The notes: generated from the sequence alone by a model not told the origin. Shown: positions 27,982 to 38,830, counted from the stretch's first letter. The stretch is DNA of 64,000 bases from JAKANT01 sp035502095 (GCA_035502095.1 DATJUX010000040.1:62001-126000), one strand, 5' to 3'. Program-made: numbers and translations.

Positions 27982-29550
27982 ATGAGGCTCCGAACCTGTC
28001 GATTGTGGCTGCTGCTTTCGGTTGCCCTCGCGGGCTGCGCGATGCTTCCCGCGCGCCCCACGCTGCCGCCGACCCACGCGATCGCCGACGTCGCCGGGTC
28101 GCCGCTGGCGCATGCGCTCGATGTTTCCGTGCCGGCCGACAAGCGCTGGCTCTCGGGACTGCGCCTGCTGCCCGAAGGCCCCACCGCGTTCAACGCGCGG
28201 GTCGCGCTCGCGAGGAACGCGACGTACTCGCTCGATGTCCAGTACTACTACATCGCGCAGGATCGGACCGGATTCGCGTTCCTGCGCGAATTGCGCGATG
28301 CCGCCATGCGCGGCGTGCGGGTGCGGCTGATCGTCGACGACCTGTATGCCGCCGGCGCCGACGACCTGCTCGCCGGCCTGGCGGCCTACCCGAACGTCGA
28401 GGTGCGGATTTTCAACCCTCTGCCCTCGCGCGATGGCTCGTTCAAGACCCGCCTCATCTTCTCGCTGCACGAGTTCGAGCGCATAAACCACCGGATGCAC
28501 AACAAGGTGTTCATCGCCGACAACACGTTCGCGGTCACTGGCGGGCGCAACATCGCGAACGAATACTTCATGCGCAGCGAGGAAGCCAACTTCGTCGACC
28601 TCGACGTGCTGTCGGCCGGGCCGGTCGTGCGGCAGCTGTCGGCGCTGTTCGACCGCTACTGGAACAGCGAGCAGGTCTTCCCCATCGAGCGCCTGGTCGC
28701 CCGGCAGGTGCCGGCGGAAGAGGCACGACGCCGCTTCGACGACATCGTCCGCGATGCGCCGGCCGACGTCGAGGAAAGACCGAACGATGTGCTCGGCGCG
28801 ACGCCGGTCCGCCAGCAGCTCGAGGCATGCCACATGGTTCTCACCTGGGCGCCGGCGCGCGCCTTCGCCGACACGCCCACCAAGGTTGCCGGGCTCAAGG
28901 AGGAGGAGAAGGCCCACACCGTCACCGCAGAGACGCTGGCGATCTTCGCGCAAGCGCACGAGTCGGTCGCGATCTCGTCGCCCTACTTCATTCCGGGCGA
29001 ACGCGGGCTCGAGATGATCCGCGCGTTCGGTGCGACCCAGCAGAATGGCCGGATCATCCTCATCACCAACTCGCTTGGCGCGACCGACGAACCGCTGGTG
29101 CATGCCAGCTACTCGCGCTATCGCGTGGACATGCTCAAGGCGGGGGTGATCATCTACGAGGTGAGCCCGACGCTGCCGCGGCGTGGCAACAAGCTCGGCA
29201 ATTTCGGGCGTTCGGTCGCCATGCTGCATGCCAAGGCGGCCGCGATCGACCAGCGCATCGTGTACATCGGCTCGATGAACCTCGATGCGCGATCGTCCCG
29301 CATCAATACCGAGATCGGCATGGTGATCGAAAGCCCCGAGCTCGCGGCAACGCTGAAGCGGCTCTCGACCGAAGACGTGAAGGGCGACGCCTACCGGCTG
29401 CGCCTGGCCGCAGGCGGCGAGAACATCGAATGGCTCGAAACCGGCGACGATGGCAAGACCATCGTGCATGCGGAGGAACCCGGCTCGTCGTTCTGGCTCA
29501 GCTTCAAGCTTTGGCTGCTGGCCCCGTTCGTCAGCGACGATTTGCTGTGA
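27982..29550 (+). CDS. Phospholipase D-family lipoprotein, ClsC-type cardiolipin synthase
   Basis: Protein of 522 residues with a lipoprotein signal: MRLRTCRLWLLLSVALAGC, lipobox LAGC with Cys19. Two HKD motifs are present, HNKVFIADNTFAVTGGRN and HAKAAAIDQRIVYIGSMN, so the phosphatidyl-transfer active site is complete. Architecture and length match E. coli ClsC (YmdC), which makes cardiolipin from PE and PG; no YmdB partner is adjacent. ATG at 27982 was chosen because it starts the signal peptide; the frame is open upstream to 27730. Confidence 0.9.
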   Translation: MRLRTCRLWLLLSVALAGCAMLPARPTLPPTHAIADVAGSPLAHALDVSVPADKRWLSGLRLLPEGPTAFNARVALARNATYSLDVQYYYIAQDRTGFAFLRELRDAAMRGVRVRLIVDDLYAAGADDLLAGLAAYPNVEVRIFNPLPSRDGSFKTRLIFSLHEFERINHRMHNKVFIADNTFAVTGGRNIANEYFMRSEEANFVDLDVLSAGPVVRQLSALFDRYWNSEQVFPIERLVARQVPAEEARRRFDDIVRDAPADVEERPNDVLGATPVRQQLEACHMVLTWAPARAFADTPTKVAGLKEEEKAHTVTAETLAIFAQAHESVAISSPYFIPGERGLEMIRAFGATQQNGRIILITNSLGATDEPLVHASYSRYRVDMLKAGVIIYEVSPTLPRRGNKLGNFGRSVAMLHAKAAAIDQRIVYIGSMNLDARSSRINTEIGMVIESPELAATLKRLSTEDVKGDAYRLRLAAGGENIEWLETGDDGKTIVHAEEPGSSFWLSFKLWLLAPFVSDDLL

Positions 29551-29595
29551 GAGCGCGGCCGAACCCGTACCCGCGGCGGTTCACGAACGGGCGTA

Positions 29596-30477
29596 TCAGT
29601 TCGACTTCGGATCGAGCGCATCGCGCAACCCGTCGCCGACCAGGTTGAGCGCAAGCACCGTCAAGAAGATCGCGATGCCCGGAAACACCGCCATCCACGG
29701 CGCCTGGTTCAGGAAACGCTGCGCGGTGTTCAGCATCGAACCCCAGCTCGGCGCGGGCGGCTGCTGACCGAGGCCTAGGAACGACAGGCTCGCCTCGGCG
29801 ATGATTGCCGCCGCGATCGCCAGCGTCGATTGCACGATCATCGGCGGCAGGATGTTGGGAAGCACGTGGCGCAGGAGAATGCGGGCGGGCGGATTGCCGA
29901 CCGCCCGCGCTGCCTCGACGTACTCCTCGGCGCGCACGCTCATGACCTGCCCGCGCGCGAGCCGCACGAAGATCGGCGTCGCCGTGACGCCGATCGCGAT
30001 CATCGCGTTGCCCAGGCTGGGACCGAGGAACGCCGCGAGCGCGATGGCGAGGATCAGGAACGGGATCGCCAGCATGGCATCCGTGAGCCGGCTCACGACG
30101 GCGTCGAGCGCGCCGCCCGCATAGCCCGCGAGCATGCCGAGCGGCAAGCCCAGTCCGAGGGCGATCGACACGGAGATCGCGCCCGCTGCGAGCGACGCGC
30201 GGCCGCCCCAGACTACGCGCGACAGCAGGTCGCGCCCGACTTCGTCGGTGCCGAACCAGTGCGCTCCCGACGGGGCCCTGCGCACCATGGCAAAGCTGGT
30301 TGCGAGGGGATCGAACGGGCTGATCCACGGCGCAAGAACAGCCAGCGCCACCATCGCCAGGACGACGGCCAGGCCGAACGCCGCAGTCCTCCGCCTCATG
30401 AGCCTGCGCAAGGCGCGTCGCCACGGATCGGGCTCCGTTTGTACCTCAGCCGCGGTTTCGATCGATGCGGCACTCAT
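29596..30477 (-). CDS. dppC: Peptide ABC importer permease, DppC/OppC type
   Basis: Inner-membrane permease of 293 residues with an N-terminal cytoplasmic stretch and six likely helices. The EAA loop EEYVEAARAVGNPPARIL, which docks on the ATPase, and FGTDEVGRDLLSRVVWG are DppC signatures. It is the last gene of the minus-strand operon dppD-dppF-dppA-dppB-dppC and starts one base after the dppB stop. Confidence 0.93.
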   Translation of the reverse strand: MSAASIETAAEVQTEPDPWRRALRRLMRRRTAAFGLAVVLAMVALAVLAPWISPFDPLATSFAMVRRAPSGAHWFGTDEVGRDLLSRVVWGGRASLAAGAISVSIALGLGLPLGMLAGYAGGALDAVVSRLTDAMLAIPFLILAIALAAFLGPSLGNAMIAIGVTATPIFVRLARGQVMSVRAEEYVEAARAVGNPPARILLRHVLPNILPPMIVQSTLAIAAAIIAEASLSFLGLGQQPPAPSWGSMLNTAQRFLNQAPWMAVFPGIAIFLTVLALNLVGDGLRDALDPKSN

Positions 30478-30478
30478 G

Positions 30479-31420
30479 TCAGTCTCTCAACCGCGGGTTG
30501 ACCAGCACGTACAAAATGTCCGCGAGCAGGTTGAGCAGGATGTAGATGCTTGCCGTGACCAGCACGACGCCCTGCACCACCGCGTAGTCGCGGTTGAATA
30601 CTGCATCGACGATCAGCTTGCCGAAGCCGGGGATGGAGAACACCTGCTCGGTCAGCACCGCGCCGCTCAACAGGGTGCCGAACTCGAGCGCGCCCAGCGT
30701 GATGACCGGGGTCAGCGCGTTGCGCAACGCGTGCTTGAGGATGACCGTGCGCTCGAGCAGCCCCTTGGCTCGCGCGGTGCGCACGTAGTCGCTGCCGATC
30801 GCCTGCAGCATCGCCGAACGCATGTGGCGCATCAGGACCGCGGCGATCGCGTTGCCGAGCACGAAGGCCGGCATCACAGTCGTCGCCAGCGACTGGCGCA
30901 GGTCCTCGAACGGACTGACGAATCCGGATGCGGGCAGCCAACCGAGCTGCACCGAAAACAGGAAGATCAGCATGATCCCGAGCCAGAAGTTAGGCGTCGA
31001 CAAACCCGAGAGCGCAAGCACGTTGACGCTGACGTCCCACGCACTGTCCTTCTTCACCGCCGAGATGACGCCGGCCGGAATTCCGATCAGGACGGCGAAC
31101 AGCATCGCCATCGTGGCGAGCTGGATCGTGACGGGCAGCTTTTCCCCGATCAGCCGGGCGACCGGCTGCTTGATGCGCATCGACTCGCCCAGGTCGCCGG
31201 CGAGCACGCCCGCGATCCAATGGACGTACTGCACGGGAAGCGGCCGGTCGAGGTGGTATTGCCTGCGGATCTGTTCGATGACCGCCGGATCGCGCTCCTC
31301 GCCCGCCAAAACGAGTGCCGGGTCGCCGGGCAACAGCTGTTGCAGGCCGAAGATCAGGACCGAGACGAGAAACAGCGTCGGCAGGAGCGCAAGCAGGCGG
31401 CGCGGCAGGAACTTCAGCAC
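30479..31420 (-). CDS. dppB: Peptide ABC importer permease, DppB/OppB type
   Basis: Inner-membrane permease of 313 residues with six helices. The EAA loop is SDYVRTARAKGLLERTVI, and LLPGDPALVL near residue 30 is the typical periplasmic segment. It partners DppC. The start lies 28 bases after the binding-protein gene. Confidence 0.93.
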   Translation of the reverse strand: MLKFLPRRLLALLPTLFLVSVLIFGLQQLLPGDPALVLAGEERDPAVIEQIRRQYHLDRPLPVQYVHWIAGVLAGDLGESMRIKQPVARLIGEKLPVTIQLATMAMLFAVLIGIPAGVISAVKKDSAWDVSVNVLALSGLSTPNFWLGIMLIFLFSVQLGWLPASGFVSPFEDLRQSLATTVMPAFVLGNAIAAVLMRHMRSAMLQAIGSDYVRTARAKGLLERTVILKHALRNALTPVITLGALEFGTLLSGAVLTEQVFSIPGFGKLIVDAVFNRDYAVVQGVVLVTASIYILLNLLADILYVLVNPRLRD

Positions 31421-31448
31421 GGTGTGCGGTACCGCGGCGCGCGCCGTC

Positions 31449-32960
31449 TCACTGCAGCTTCAGGTCGGTGACGCGGATCAGGCCGTCCGGCACCACCTTG
31501 AAGCCGGTCAGGTGCGTCGTATGCGCGAACAACAGCGTGCGGTGATACAGATAAAGCACGCCGCCCTTGGGCAGGATTTCGGCCGCGGCCTGCTCGTAGA
31601 TCGCCTTGCGCTCCGGCATCGACGGCGCCGTGCGCGCCTTGGTGAGCAGCTCGTCGACCTTCGGATCGCAGTACCTGCCGTAGTTCAGCGGTCCGTTGCA
31701 GGTGGCGAAGGAGAAGATATTGCCGTCGGGATCGGTGCGCCCGCTCCAGGCGAGAAAATAGAGCTGGTAGTTGCCTTTCTCGGCTTCGTCGAGCGACGTG
31801 GCGAATTCGGTGACGCGGATCTTCAGGTCGAAGCCCGCTTCGGCGGCCATCGACTGCATCACCTCGGCGGCCGCCCTGCTCTCGGGGTTGTTCGGCACCA
31901 TGAAGTCGAGCGCGAGCGGCGTCGCGACGCCGGCTTCCTTGAGCAGGGCTTTCGCCTTGGGCACGTCGCGTTTCGGGGTCGGGAACTTGGGCATGTAGTA
32001 CGGATTGAGCGGACTGATCCACTGGTTGTTGGTCCGCTGCAGGCCGTTGAACACCACCTGGTTGATCGCATCGCGATCGAGAGAGAGTTCGAACGCTTCC
32101 CGCACCTTCCAGTTCCTGCCGAGCGGGTTGTTCGCCTTCTCGCCGTTGCCGATGTTCATCGTGACGCCCTGGTAGCCGAGTTCGGTGCCGATCGCGAGGC
32201 GCAGCCTCGGATCCTTCTTCACTTCCTCGACGTCGGTCGCCAGCAGTCGTTCGAGCAGGTCGAGCTGCCCCGACTTGAGGTTGGCCAGTCGCACCGTCGA
32301 ATCCTGGATCGGCCGATAGACGATGCGGTCGATGAACACCCGGTCCTTGTCCCAGTAGTCCTTGAACCGCTCGACGACGATGCGGTCCTGCGGCACACGC
32401 TCGACGAACTTGTACGGCCCCGCGCACACTGGCGCGGTGCCGAACTTGTCGCCGAGGGCACGCGCCGCCTTCGGTGAGACCATCATCCCGGCCCGATCCG
32501 TCAGCTGCGCGATCAACGGTGCGAACGGCGCCTTCAACTGCAGGCGGATCGTGAGGGGATCGACGACGTCGACCCGGTCGACCTGCGCGATCTCGGCCTT
32601 GCGGAACGAGCCCTGCATCGTGAGGTGGCGCTCGAGATTGAACTTCGCCGCTTCCGCGTCGAACGGTTCGCCGTCGTGGAACCTCACTCCGGGGCGCAGC
32701 ATGATGGTCACCTGCCTGCCGTCGGGGGCCATCTGGTAGCTCAGCGCGAGCTGGCCGACGACGTTCAGCTTCTCGTCGATGTCGAACAGCTTGTCGCACA
32801 GCGCCGCGAACACGATGCGCCCGACGTACGTGCGGGCGAGCGTCGGGTCGAGCACATCGGGGTCCTCCGCGAGGCCGATGCGCAGTGTGCTCTGTGGGGA
32901 CGCCGTGCCGGCGAGTGACAGGACGACCGCGAACGCAGACAGCATCCTGGATCGATTCAT
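31449..32960 (-). CDS. dppA: Peptide/small-molecule ABC importer substrate-binding protein
   Basis: Periplasmic SBP_bac_5 family protein of 503 residues. Residues 1-24 are a signal peptide ending near TASPQS. LRIGLAEDPDVLDP and VTIMLRPGVRFHDGEPFDA are the family signature. Relatives bind di- or oligopeptides, nickel or other ligands; pocket residues cannot be assigned here, so the ligand is unknown. ATG at 32960 begins the signal peptide; the upstream open frame to 33101 is not coding. Confidence 0.9.
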   Translation of the reverse strand: MNRSRMLSAFAVVLSLAGTASPQSTLRIGLAEDPDVLDPTLARTYVGRIVFAALCDKLFDIDEKLNVVGQLALSYQMAPDGRQVTIMLRPGVRFHDGEPFDAEAAKFNLERHLTMQGSFRKAEIAQVDRVDVVDPLTIRLQLKAPFAPLIAQLTDRAGMMVSPKAARALGDKFGTAPVCAGPYKFVERVPQDRIVVERFKDYWDKDRVFIDRIVYRPIQDSTVRLANLKSGQLDLLERLLATDVEEVKKDPRLRLAIGTELGYQGVTMNIGNGEKANNPLGRNWKVREAFELSLDRDAINQVVFNGLQRTNNQWISPLNPYYMPKFPTPKRDVPKAKALLKEAGVATPLALDFMVPNNPESRAAAEVMQSMAAEAGFDLKIRVTEFATSLDEAEKGNYQLYFLAWSGRTDPDGNIFSFATCNGPLNYGRYCDPKVDELLTKARTAPSMPERKAIYEQAAAEILPKGGVLYLYHRTLLFAHTTHLTGFKVVPDGLIRVTDLKLQ

Positions 32961-32985
32961 TTTCCTGCGGTCCTTTCGCTTGCTT

Positions 32986-34040
32986 TCACGACCGGCGTCC
33001 GACGAAGGCGGCCTGCAATCGAGCCAGCGCAGGATTGTTCGTCGCCCGCCGCGGCCGCGATGATGACACCGCATCCAGTTCGCGCCAGCGGTGGCAGGCA
33101 ACCGATCCGCCCGGGCTCGTCGTCTCGAGTTCCGGAACCTCGAGGCGGCAGCGTTCGATCGCGTGCGGACAGCGCGGGTGAAAGTGGCAACCGGACGGCG
33201 GCGCGAGCGGGTTCGGCACGTCGTCCGCCACGATCCCCGACCGCGCGCGCGCTCCGGGCACCGGCACCGGCACGGCGGCGATCAACGTTCGCGTGTACGG
33301 ATGGCGCGGCCGTGCGAATACCTCGTCGGCGCTGCCGGCCTCAACGAAGCGCCCGAGGTACATGACGGCAACGCGGGTGGCAATCTGGCGCACGACCGAC
33401 AGGTCGTGCGAGATGAAAACGTACGCAACGCCCAAGCGGTGCTGCAGGTCCGCGAGCAGGTTGAGGATCTGCGCCTGGATCGAGACATCGAGCGCCGAGA
33501 CCGGCTCGTCGCAGACGATGACCCGGGGCGCCGAGGCGAGCGCCCGCGCGATCGCGAGGCGCTGGCGCTGGCCGCCGGAAAACTCGTGCGGGTAGCGCCG
33601 CACATCGCCGGGACGCAGTCCGACCAGTGCCAAAAGTTCGTCGACACGCCGGCGGCGCTGCGGCGCCGGGACCACCTCATGCAGCACCAGCGGTTCCTCC
33701 AGCATGGCGCCGATCGCCAGGCGCGGATTGAGCGAACCGTATGGATCCTGGAAGACGATCTGCAGCCGCCCGCGCGCTCGGCGCAACGCGGGCGCGGGCA
33801 GCGAGGCCAGATCGACGCCTTCGAGGTGCAACGTGCCGCGCGTCGGCGCGACGAGTCGTACCAGCAGGCGGGCCAGGGTCGACTTTCCACAGCCGGACTC
33901 GCCGACGATGGCGAACGTCTCGGCCGGATGAAGCAACATCGACACGCCGTCGACGGCGCGCACCCATGCCCCGGCACGGCCGAAAAGTCCGGTCCTGACC
34001 GGAAAGTGCTTGGCGAGATCGACGGCCTCGAGCAGCGCGT

Positions 34041-34044
<4 letters not shown>
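32986..34044 (-). CDS. dppF: Peptide ABC importer ATPase, DppF/OppF type
   Basis: ATPase of 352 residues: Walker A GESGCGKST at 48-56, signature FSGGQRQRLAIARAL, Walker B VIVCDEPVSALD. After residue 270 the oligopeptide-transporter C-terminal domain ends with the CHFHPRCPHAIERC cysteine motif. Its ATG overlaps the dppD stop by four bases (ATGA). Confidence 0.94.
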
Positions 34045-35051
<1,007 letters not shown>

Positions 35052-35141
35052 TGGACGGCCAGACAGGTGCGCGCGGGGCCGCTCACGATCTGCTGCATGG
35101 CGCGGCAGTGTAATGAGACGCCTCGGCCGATCGCGCCGCAG

Positions 35142-36461
35142 TCAACTCGTATCGCCTTGCGCAGCGCCGCCGAAGGTCACGCGCGCGCGCAGGCCGCCGA
35201 GTGGCGAGCCAAGCAGTTCGATCCGCGCCCGGTGCTGCCCGGCAATGCCGAGCGCGATAGCAAGGCCCAGGCCACTGCCGCCCTCGTCGCGGCCGGCGCC
35301 ACGATAGAAGCGATCGAACACGCGCTTGCGGTCGTCGGGCGGAATGCCAGGTCCGGAATCGTCGACGATCAGGGCCGGTCTACCCGCCTCGGTTCGCAAC
35401 GTCACCTGCACCCGCCCGCCGCCGGGCGAATAGCGCACTGCGTTGTCGACGAGGTTGCGCGCGAGAATGCGCAGCGCGAAGGCGTCTCCGTCGATGCGGA
35501 TTCCGGGCGCTGCTTCGAGCTCTAGCTCGGTGCCCTTGTCGTGTGCGAGGGGAACGACGTCGGCGACCGCGAGGCGAACCGCCTCGGAGAGATCCACCGC
35601 CGAGAACGGCGCCGTCTTCACGCCGGGTTCCGAGCGCGCGAGGGCAAGCAACTGCTCCACCAGGCGGCGCGCCCGTTCGATGCCCCCGGACAGCGCGTCG
35701 ATCGCCGAGTTCCGCTCGGCATCGGTGGTCGCCCGCCGCAACAGCTGCAGCTGCAAGCCGAGTGCCGTCAGCGGAGAGCGCAACTCGTGCGCCGCGTCCG
35801 AGACGAACGCGCGTTGCGCGGCGCTCGCACGGCGCAGCCTTTCGAGCAGCCCGTTGAACGCGTGCACGAGCGGGCCGACCTCGCGCGGCAGCCCCTCCTC
35901 CGGCACCGGATCGAGCGCGTCGGCATCGCGCTGCTTGACTTCGGCCGCTACGCCCTGCAGACGCCGCAGCGCCGCGCCGACTGTCCACCAGACCGTCAGC
36001 GCAAGCAGGGGCGCCAGGACGAACACGGGCAACGAGCCGCGCAGCGCCGCCTGTGCCGCCAGCCGGCTGCGCACCGACAGCGGTTGCGCGACCTGGATCG
36101 CACGATCGCGCGTCACCGTCGTGAACAGTCGCCACGTTTCGGCGCCGATCTTCACGTCCGAAAAGCCGAGCACCGCGCGGCCGGGCAGAGCCGGTGTTGG
36201 CCGGGAGAGATAGATCTGCGAACCGTCCAACGACCAGATCTGCACCACGAAATCGAGCTGATCGTCGGCGAGCGCCGCGGCCTCCGCCGACGAGATGAAC
36301 CCCTGGTTGCGCACGGAAAGCGCCATCTGGCGCAGCTGGTAGTCGAACAGCGATTCCGCCTCGGCGAGCACGTTCCGATAGGTCACCACAGCGCTGATCG
36401 CCGCGCTCGCCAGTACCACCGCCAGCAGCGTGACCAGCATGCGCGCACGGATCGAATTCAC
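35142..36461 (-). CDS. Sensor histidine kinase, QseC/TctE-like
   Basis: Membrane kinase of 439 residues. Helix 1 (about 7-29) and helix 2 (about 143-163) flank a periplasmic sensor domain of about 110 residues. A HAMP-like linker leads to the H-box with His225 in SDAAHELRSPL. N-box LARNLVDNAVRYS, D-box DSGPGIP and GSGLGLAIA complete the ATPase domain. Its start overlaps the regulator stop (ATGA), so kinase and regulator are co-translated. The periplasmic signal is unknown; divergent degP suggests envelope stress. Confidence 0.93.
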   Translation of the reverse strand: MNSIRARMLVTLLAVVLASAAISAVVTYRNVLAEAESLFDYQLRQMALSVRNQGFISSAEAAALADDQLDFVVQIWSLDGSQIYLSRPTPALPGRAVLGFSDVKIGAETWRLFTTVTRDRAIQVAQPLSVRSRLAAQAALRGSLPVFVLAPLLALTVWWTVGAALRRLQGVAAEVKQRDADALDPVPEEGLPREVGPLVHAFNGLLERLRRASAAQRAFVSDAAHELRSPLTALGLQLQLLRRATTDAERNSAIDALSGGIERARRLVEQLLALARSEPGVKTAPFSAVDLSEAVRLAVADVVPLAHDKGTELELEAAPGIRIDGDAFALRILARNLVDNAVRYSPGGGRVQVTLRTEAGRPALIVDDSGPGIPPDDRKRVFDRFYRGAGRDEGGSGLGLAIALGIAGQHRARIELLGSPLGGLRARVTFGGAAQGDTS

Positions 36462-37129
36462 CGGCGCGACCCGCTGCGTCCGACGTAATAACCGACTCCG
36501 CGCACCGTGTGAATCACATCGGCGCCGAGCTTGCGCCGCAACTGATGGATGTAGACCGAGACCGCATTGCTCTCCACCGCATCGCCCCAGCCGTACAGGC
36601 GGTCTTCGAGCTGCGCGCGCGAAAGGATCGCGCCGGGGCGCAGCATCAGCGCTTCCAGCACCGCGTATTCGCGCGCCGAAAGGATGACGGGCTCGCCCGC
36701 GCGCGTGACTTCACGCTTGGCCTGGTCGAGGCGGATCTCGCCGGCCTCGATCACCGGTTCGCCATGTCCGCCGCGCCGGCGCACGATGGCGCGCATGCGT
36801 GCCGTCAGTTCCTCCAGCTCGAACGGCTTGACGAGGTAGTCATCGGCGCCGGCGTCGAGCCCGGCGACGCGCTCGTGGAGCGCATCGCGCGCCGTGAGAA
36901 CGATCACGGGAACCGGATTGCGGCGCGCACGCAGCGCACGCAGCACATCGAGCCCGTCCTTGCCGGGAAGGCCCAGGTCGAGCAGGACAATATCGAATTC
37001 CTCGTTGCGCAGGGACACGTCGGCGGCATTGCCGTCGCGCAGCCAGTCGACCGCATGACCGTCCTGCTTCAGCGCCGTGCGAACGCTTTCGCCGATCATC
37101 CGGTCGTCCTCGACGAGAAGTATGTGCAT
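36458..37129 (-). CDS. OmpR-family response regulator, QseB/TctD-like
   Basis: Regulator of 223 residues. The receiver has Asp8/Asp9, phosphorylation site Asp51 (LLDLGLPG), Thr in VIVLTARD and Lys in YLVKPFE. The C-terminal winged helix has VSVYIHQLRRKLG and the final TVRGVGYYVGR wing. The 37204-37247 repeat array, in the form of an OmpR/PhoB-family site, lies 75 bases before its start and is its most likely target. Confidence 0.94.
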   Translation of the reverse strand: MHILLVEDDRMIGESVRTALKQDGHAVDWLRDGNAADVSLRNEEFDIVLLDLGLPGKDGLDVLRALRARRNPVPVIVLTARDALHERVAGLDAGADDYLVKPFELEELTARMRAIVRRRGGHGEPVIEAGEIRLDQAKREVTRAGEPVILSAREYAVLEALMLRPGAILSRAQLEDRLYGWGDAVESNAVSVYIHQLRRKLGADVIHTVRGVGYYVGRSGSRR

Positions 37130-37203
37130 GGTTTCGTGCGATGCGCGGCAGCTGTCGGCCGTCAGATCGCGCTGGCGTCGACTCGTTCAACCGCGGTGCT
37201 GTT

Positions 37204-37247
37204 CCTAATCCCCGCTTAACGTCCGGCTAACCGGCTCCTAACACGGC
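37204..37247. promoter_or_regulatory. Four 11-base direct repeats, predicted OmpR-family operator
   Basis: Four consecutive 11-base units begin CCTAAT, CTTAAC, GCTAAC and CCTAAC; their TAA triplets start at 37206, 37217, 37228 and 37239, exactly 11 bases apart. OmpR/PhoB-family regulators bind tandem direct repeats of this period, one monomer per repeat. The array ends about ten bases before a TAGAGT -10 element for degP, the position of a pho box in activated promoters. Confidence 0.65.
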
Positions 37248-37252
37248 GCCGC

Positions 37253-37258
37253 TAGAGT
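37253..37258 (+). promoter_or_regulatory. Likely -10 element of the degP promoter
   Basis: TAGAGT lies 45 bases before the degP ATG. The -35 position (about 37230-37235, ACCGGC) is far from consensus and falls inside the repeat array, as expected for an activator-dependent promoter. Confidence 0.45.
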
Positions 37259-37302
37259 GGCCCCATCGCGCACATCGCGTGCAAAGGTCGAAGGAAACCA
37301 CC

Positions 37303-38802
37303 ATGAAGATGAGATTGAAACCGATTGCCGTTTCTCTTGCCACCGCGGGCGTGCTCGTGGCCGGCCTCGCCGCATACCAGTCGAGCCGCGCGGGAATCCT
37401 CGGATTCTTCGATCACAAGGACACTACGGTCACGGCCGCCGCCAGCGACACCGCGGCACCTGCGCCGCAAGGTGCGAACGAAAAGATGCCGATGATGCAG
37501 GCGCCCAACTATCGCGCGATCGTCCAGCGCTGGGGACCGGCGGTCGTCGGTGTCACGGTCGAAGGCACCCGGCATATCGATGCCGACGACATGGCCGGCG
37601 ACAGCAATGATCCGTTCTTCCAGTTCTTCCGCGGGCTGCCCGGCTTCCAGTTCCGCATGCCGCACCAGGGTGACACGCCGTTCCGCGGCCAGGGCTCCGG
37701 CTTCATCGTCAGCAGCGACGGCCTGATCCTGACCAACGCGCACGTGGTGCGCGATGCGCGCGAGGTGACGGTGAAGCTCGCCGACCGGCGCGAACTGAAG
37801 GCCAGGGTGCTGGGCGCCGATCCCGCCACCGACATCGCCGTGCTGCGCGTCAACGCCGAGAAGCTGCCGACCGTGCAATTCGGCGATCCGAAGGCGTTGC
37901 AGGTCGGCGACTACGTGCTTGCGATCGGTGCGCCGTTCGGCTTCGAACAGAGCGTGACTGCCGGCATCGTGAGCGCCAAGGGACGCTCGCTGCCGGGCGA
38001 TACCTACGTTCCATTCATCCAGACCGACGCTGCGGTCAACCCCGGCAACTCGGGCGGACCGCTGTTCGACGCGGAAGGCGAAGTGGTCGGCATCAACGCG
38101 CAGATCTACTCGCAGACCGGCGGGTACCAGGGACTTGCATTCGCGATCCCGATCGACGTGGCGCTGCATGCGAAGGACCAGATCGTCGCGACGGGCCACG
38201 CAACGCATGCGCGCCTCGGCGTGATGGTGCAGGACCTTGACCAGGCGCTTGCCGAGTCGTTCGGACTCTCGCGCCCCGACGGCGCGCTGGTGTCGAGCGT
38301 CGAGCCCGACAGCGCAGCCGCCAAGGCCGGGATCAAGCCGGGCGACGTCATCACGCAGATCGGCTCGACGCCGGTCAAGCGTGCAGGCGATCTGTCCAGC
38401 ACGATCGGGATGAGCGCCCCGGGCACGAAGGTCGAAGTCCAGGTCTGGCGCGACAAGTCGACGCACGAAATGCAGGTTGCTCTCGGAAGTGCTACGGCGG
38501 ACAAGGGCGAGACCGCTTCGGCTTCGGGCCAGGAAAACGGCCGGCTGGGTCTGGCGCTTCATCCGCTGACCAAGGACGAACGAGCGGCCGTCGAGGTCGA
38601 CCACGGCCTGATGGTCGAGGATGTGTCGGGGGCTGCGGCCCGCGCGGGCATCCAGCCGGGCGACGTCGTGCTCGGCATCAACGGCCAACCGGCGCGGTCG
38701 GTCGAACAGGTACGGAGTGTCGTCAGCGGCCATCCGAAGTCCGTCGCGCTGCTGATCGACCGCAACGGGCAGAAGATTTTCGTCCCGGTAAAGCTCGGGT
38801 GA
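37303..38802 (+). CDS. degP: DegP/MucD-type periplasmic serine protease
   Basis: Trypsin-like envelope protease/chaperone of 499 residues. A signal or anchor helix occupies residues 5-24. The catalytic triad is His147 (LTNAHVV), Asp177 (ATDIAVLRV) and Ser250 (NPGNSGGPL). Two PDZ domains follow (about 285-375 and 400-495), each with the PGDV(I/V) motif. ATG at 37303 has GAAGGAAA seven bases upstream. It is divergent from an OmpR-type two-component pair whose probable operator lies in the shared 173-base gap, like CpxAR- or MprAB-controlled proteases. Confidence 0.95.
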   Translation: MKMRLKPIAVSLATAGVLVAGLAAYQSSRAGILGFFDHKDTTVTAAASDTAAPAPQGANEKMPMMQAPNYRAIVQRWGPAVVGVTVEGTRHIDADDMAGDSNDPFFQFFRGLPGFQFRMPHQGDTPFRGQGSGFIVSSDGLILTNAHVVRDAREVTVKLADRRELKARVLGADPATDIAVLRVNAEKLPTVQFGDPKALQVGDYVLAIGAPFGFEQSVTAGIVSAKGRSLPGDTYVPFIQTDAAVNPGNSGGPLFDAEGEVVGINAQIYSQTGGYQGLAFAIPIDVALHAKDQIVATGHATHARLGVMVQDLDQALAESFGLSRPDGALVSSVEPDSAAAKAGIKPGDVITQIGSTPVKRAGDLSSTIGMSAPGTKVEVQVWRDKSTHEMQVALGSATADKGETASASGQENGRLGLALHPLTKDERAAVEVDHGLMVEDVSGAAARAGIQPGDVVLGINGQPARSVEQVRSVVSGHPKSVALLIDRNGQKIFVPVKLG

Positions 38803-38815
38803 GCAAGGCAAAACA

Positions 38816-38830
38816 TGATGTATCACATCA
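38816..38830. promoter_or_regulatory. Short palindrome downstream of degP
   Basis: TGATGT-ATC-ACATCA is a perfect inverted repeat of 6-base arms, 14 bases after the degP stop. It lies at the start of an AT-rich stretch containing TATAAA near 38854, which could be a promoter for what follows. The binding protein is unknown. Confidence 0.3.

Noticed and set aside
37204..37247. Possible CRISPR-like or tandem-repeat array
   Set aside because: Units are only 11 bases with no spacers and loose consensus; they fit a regulator binding site.
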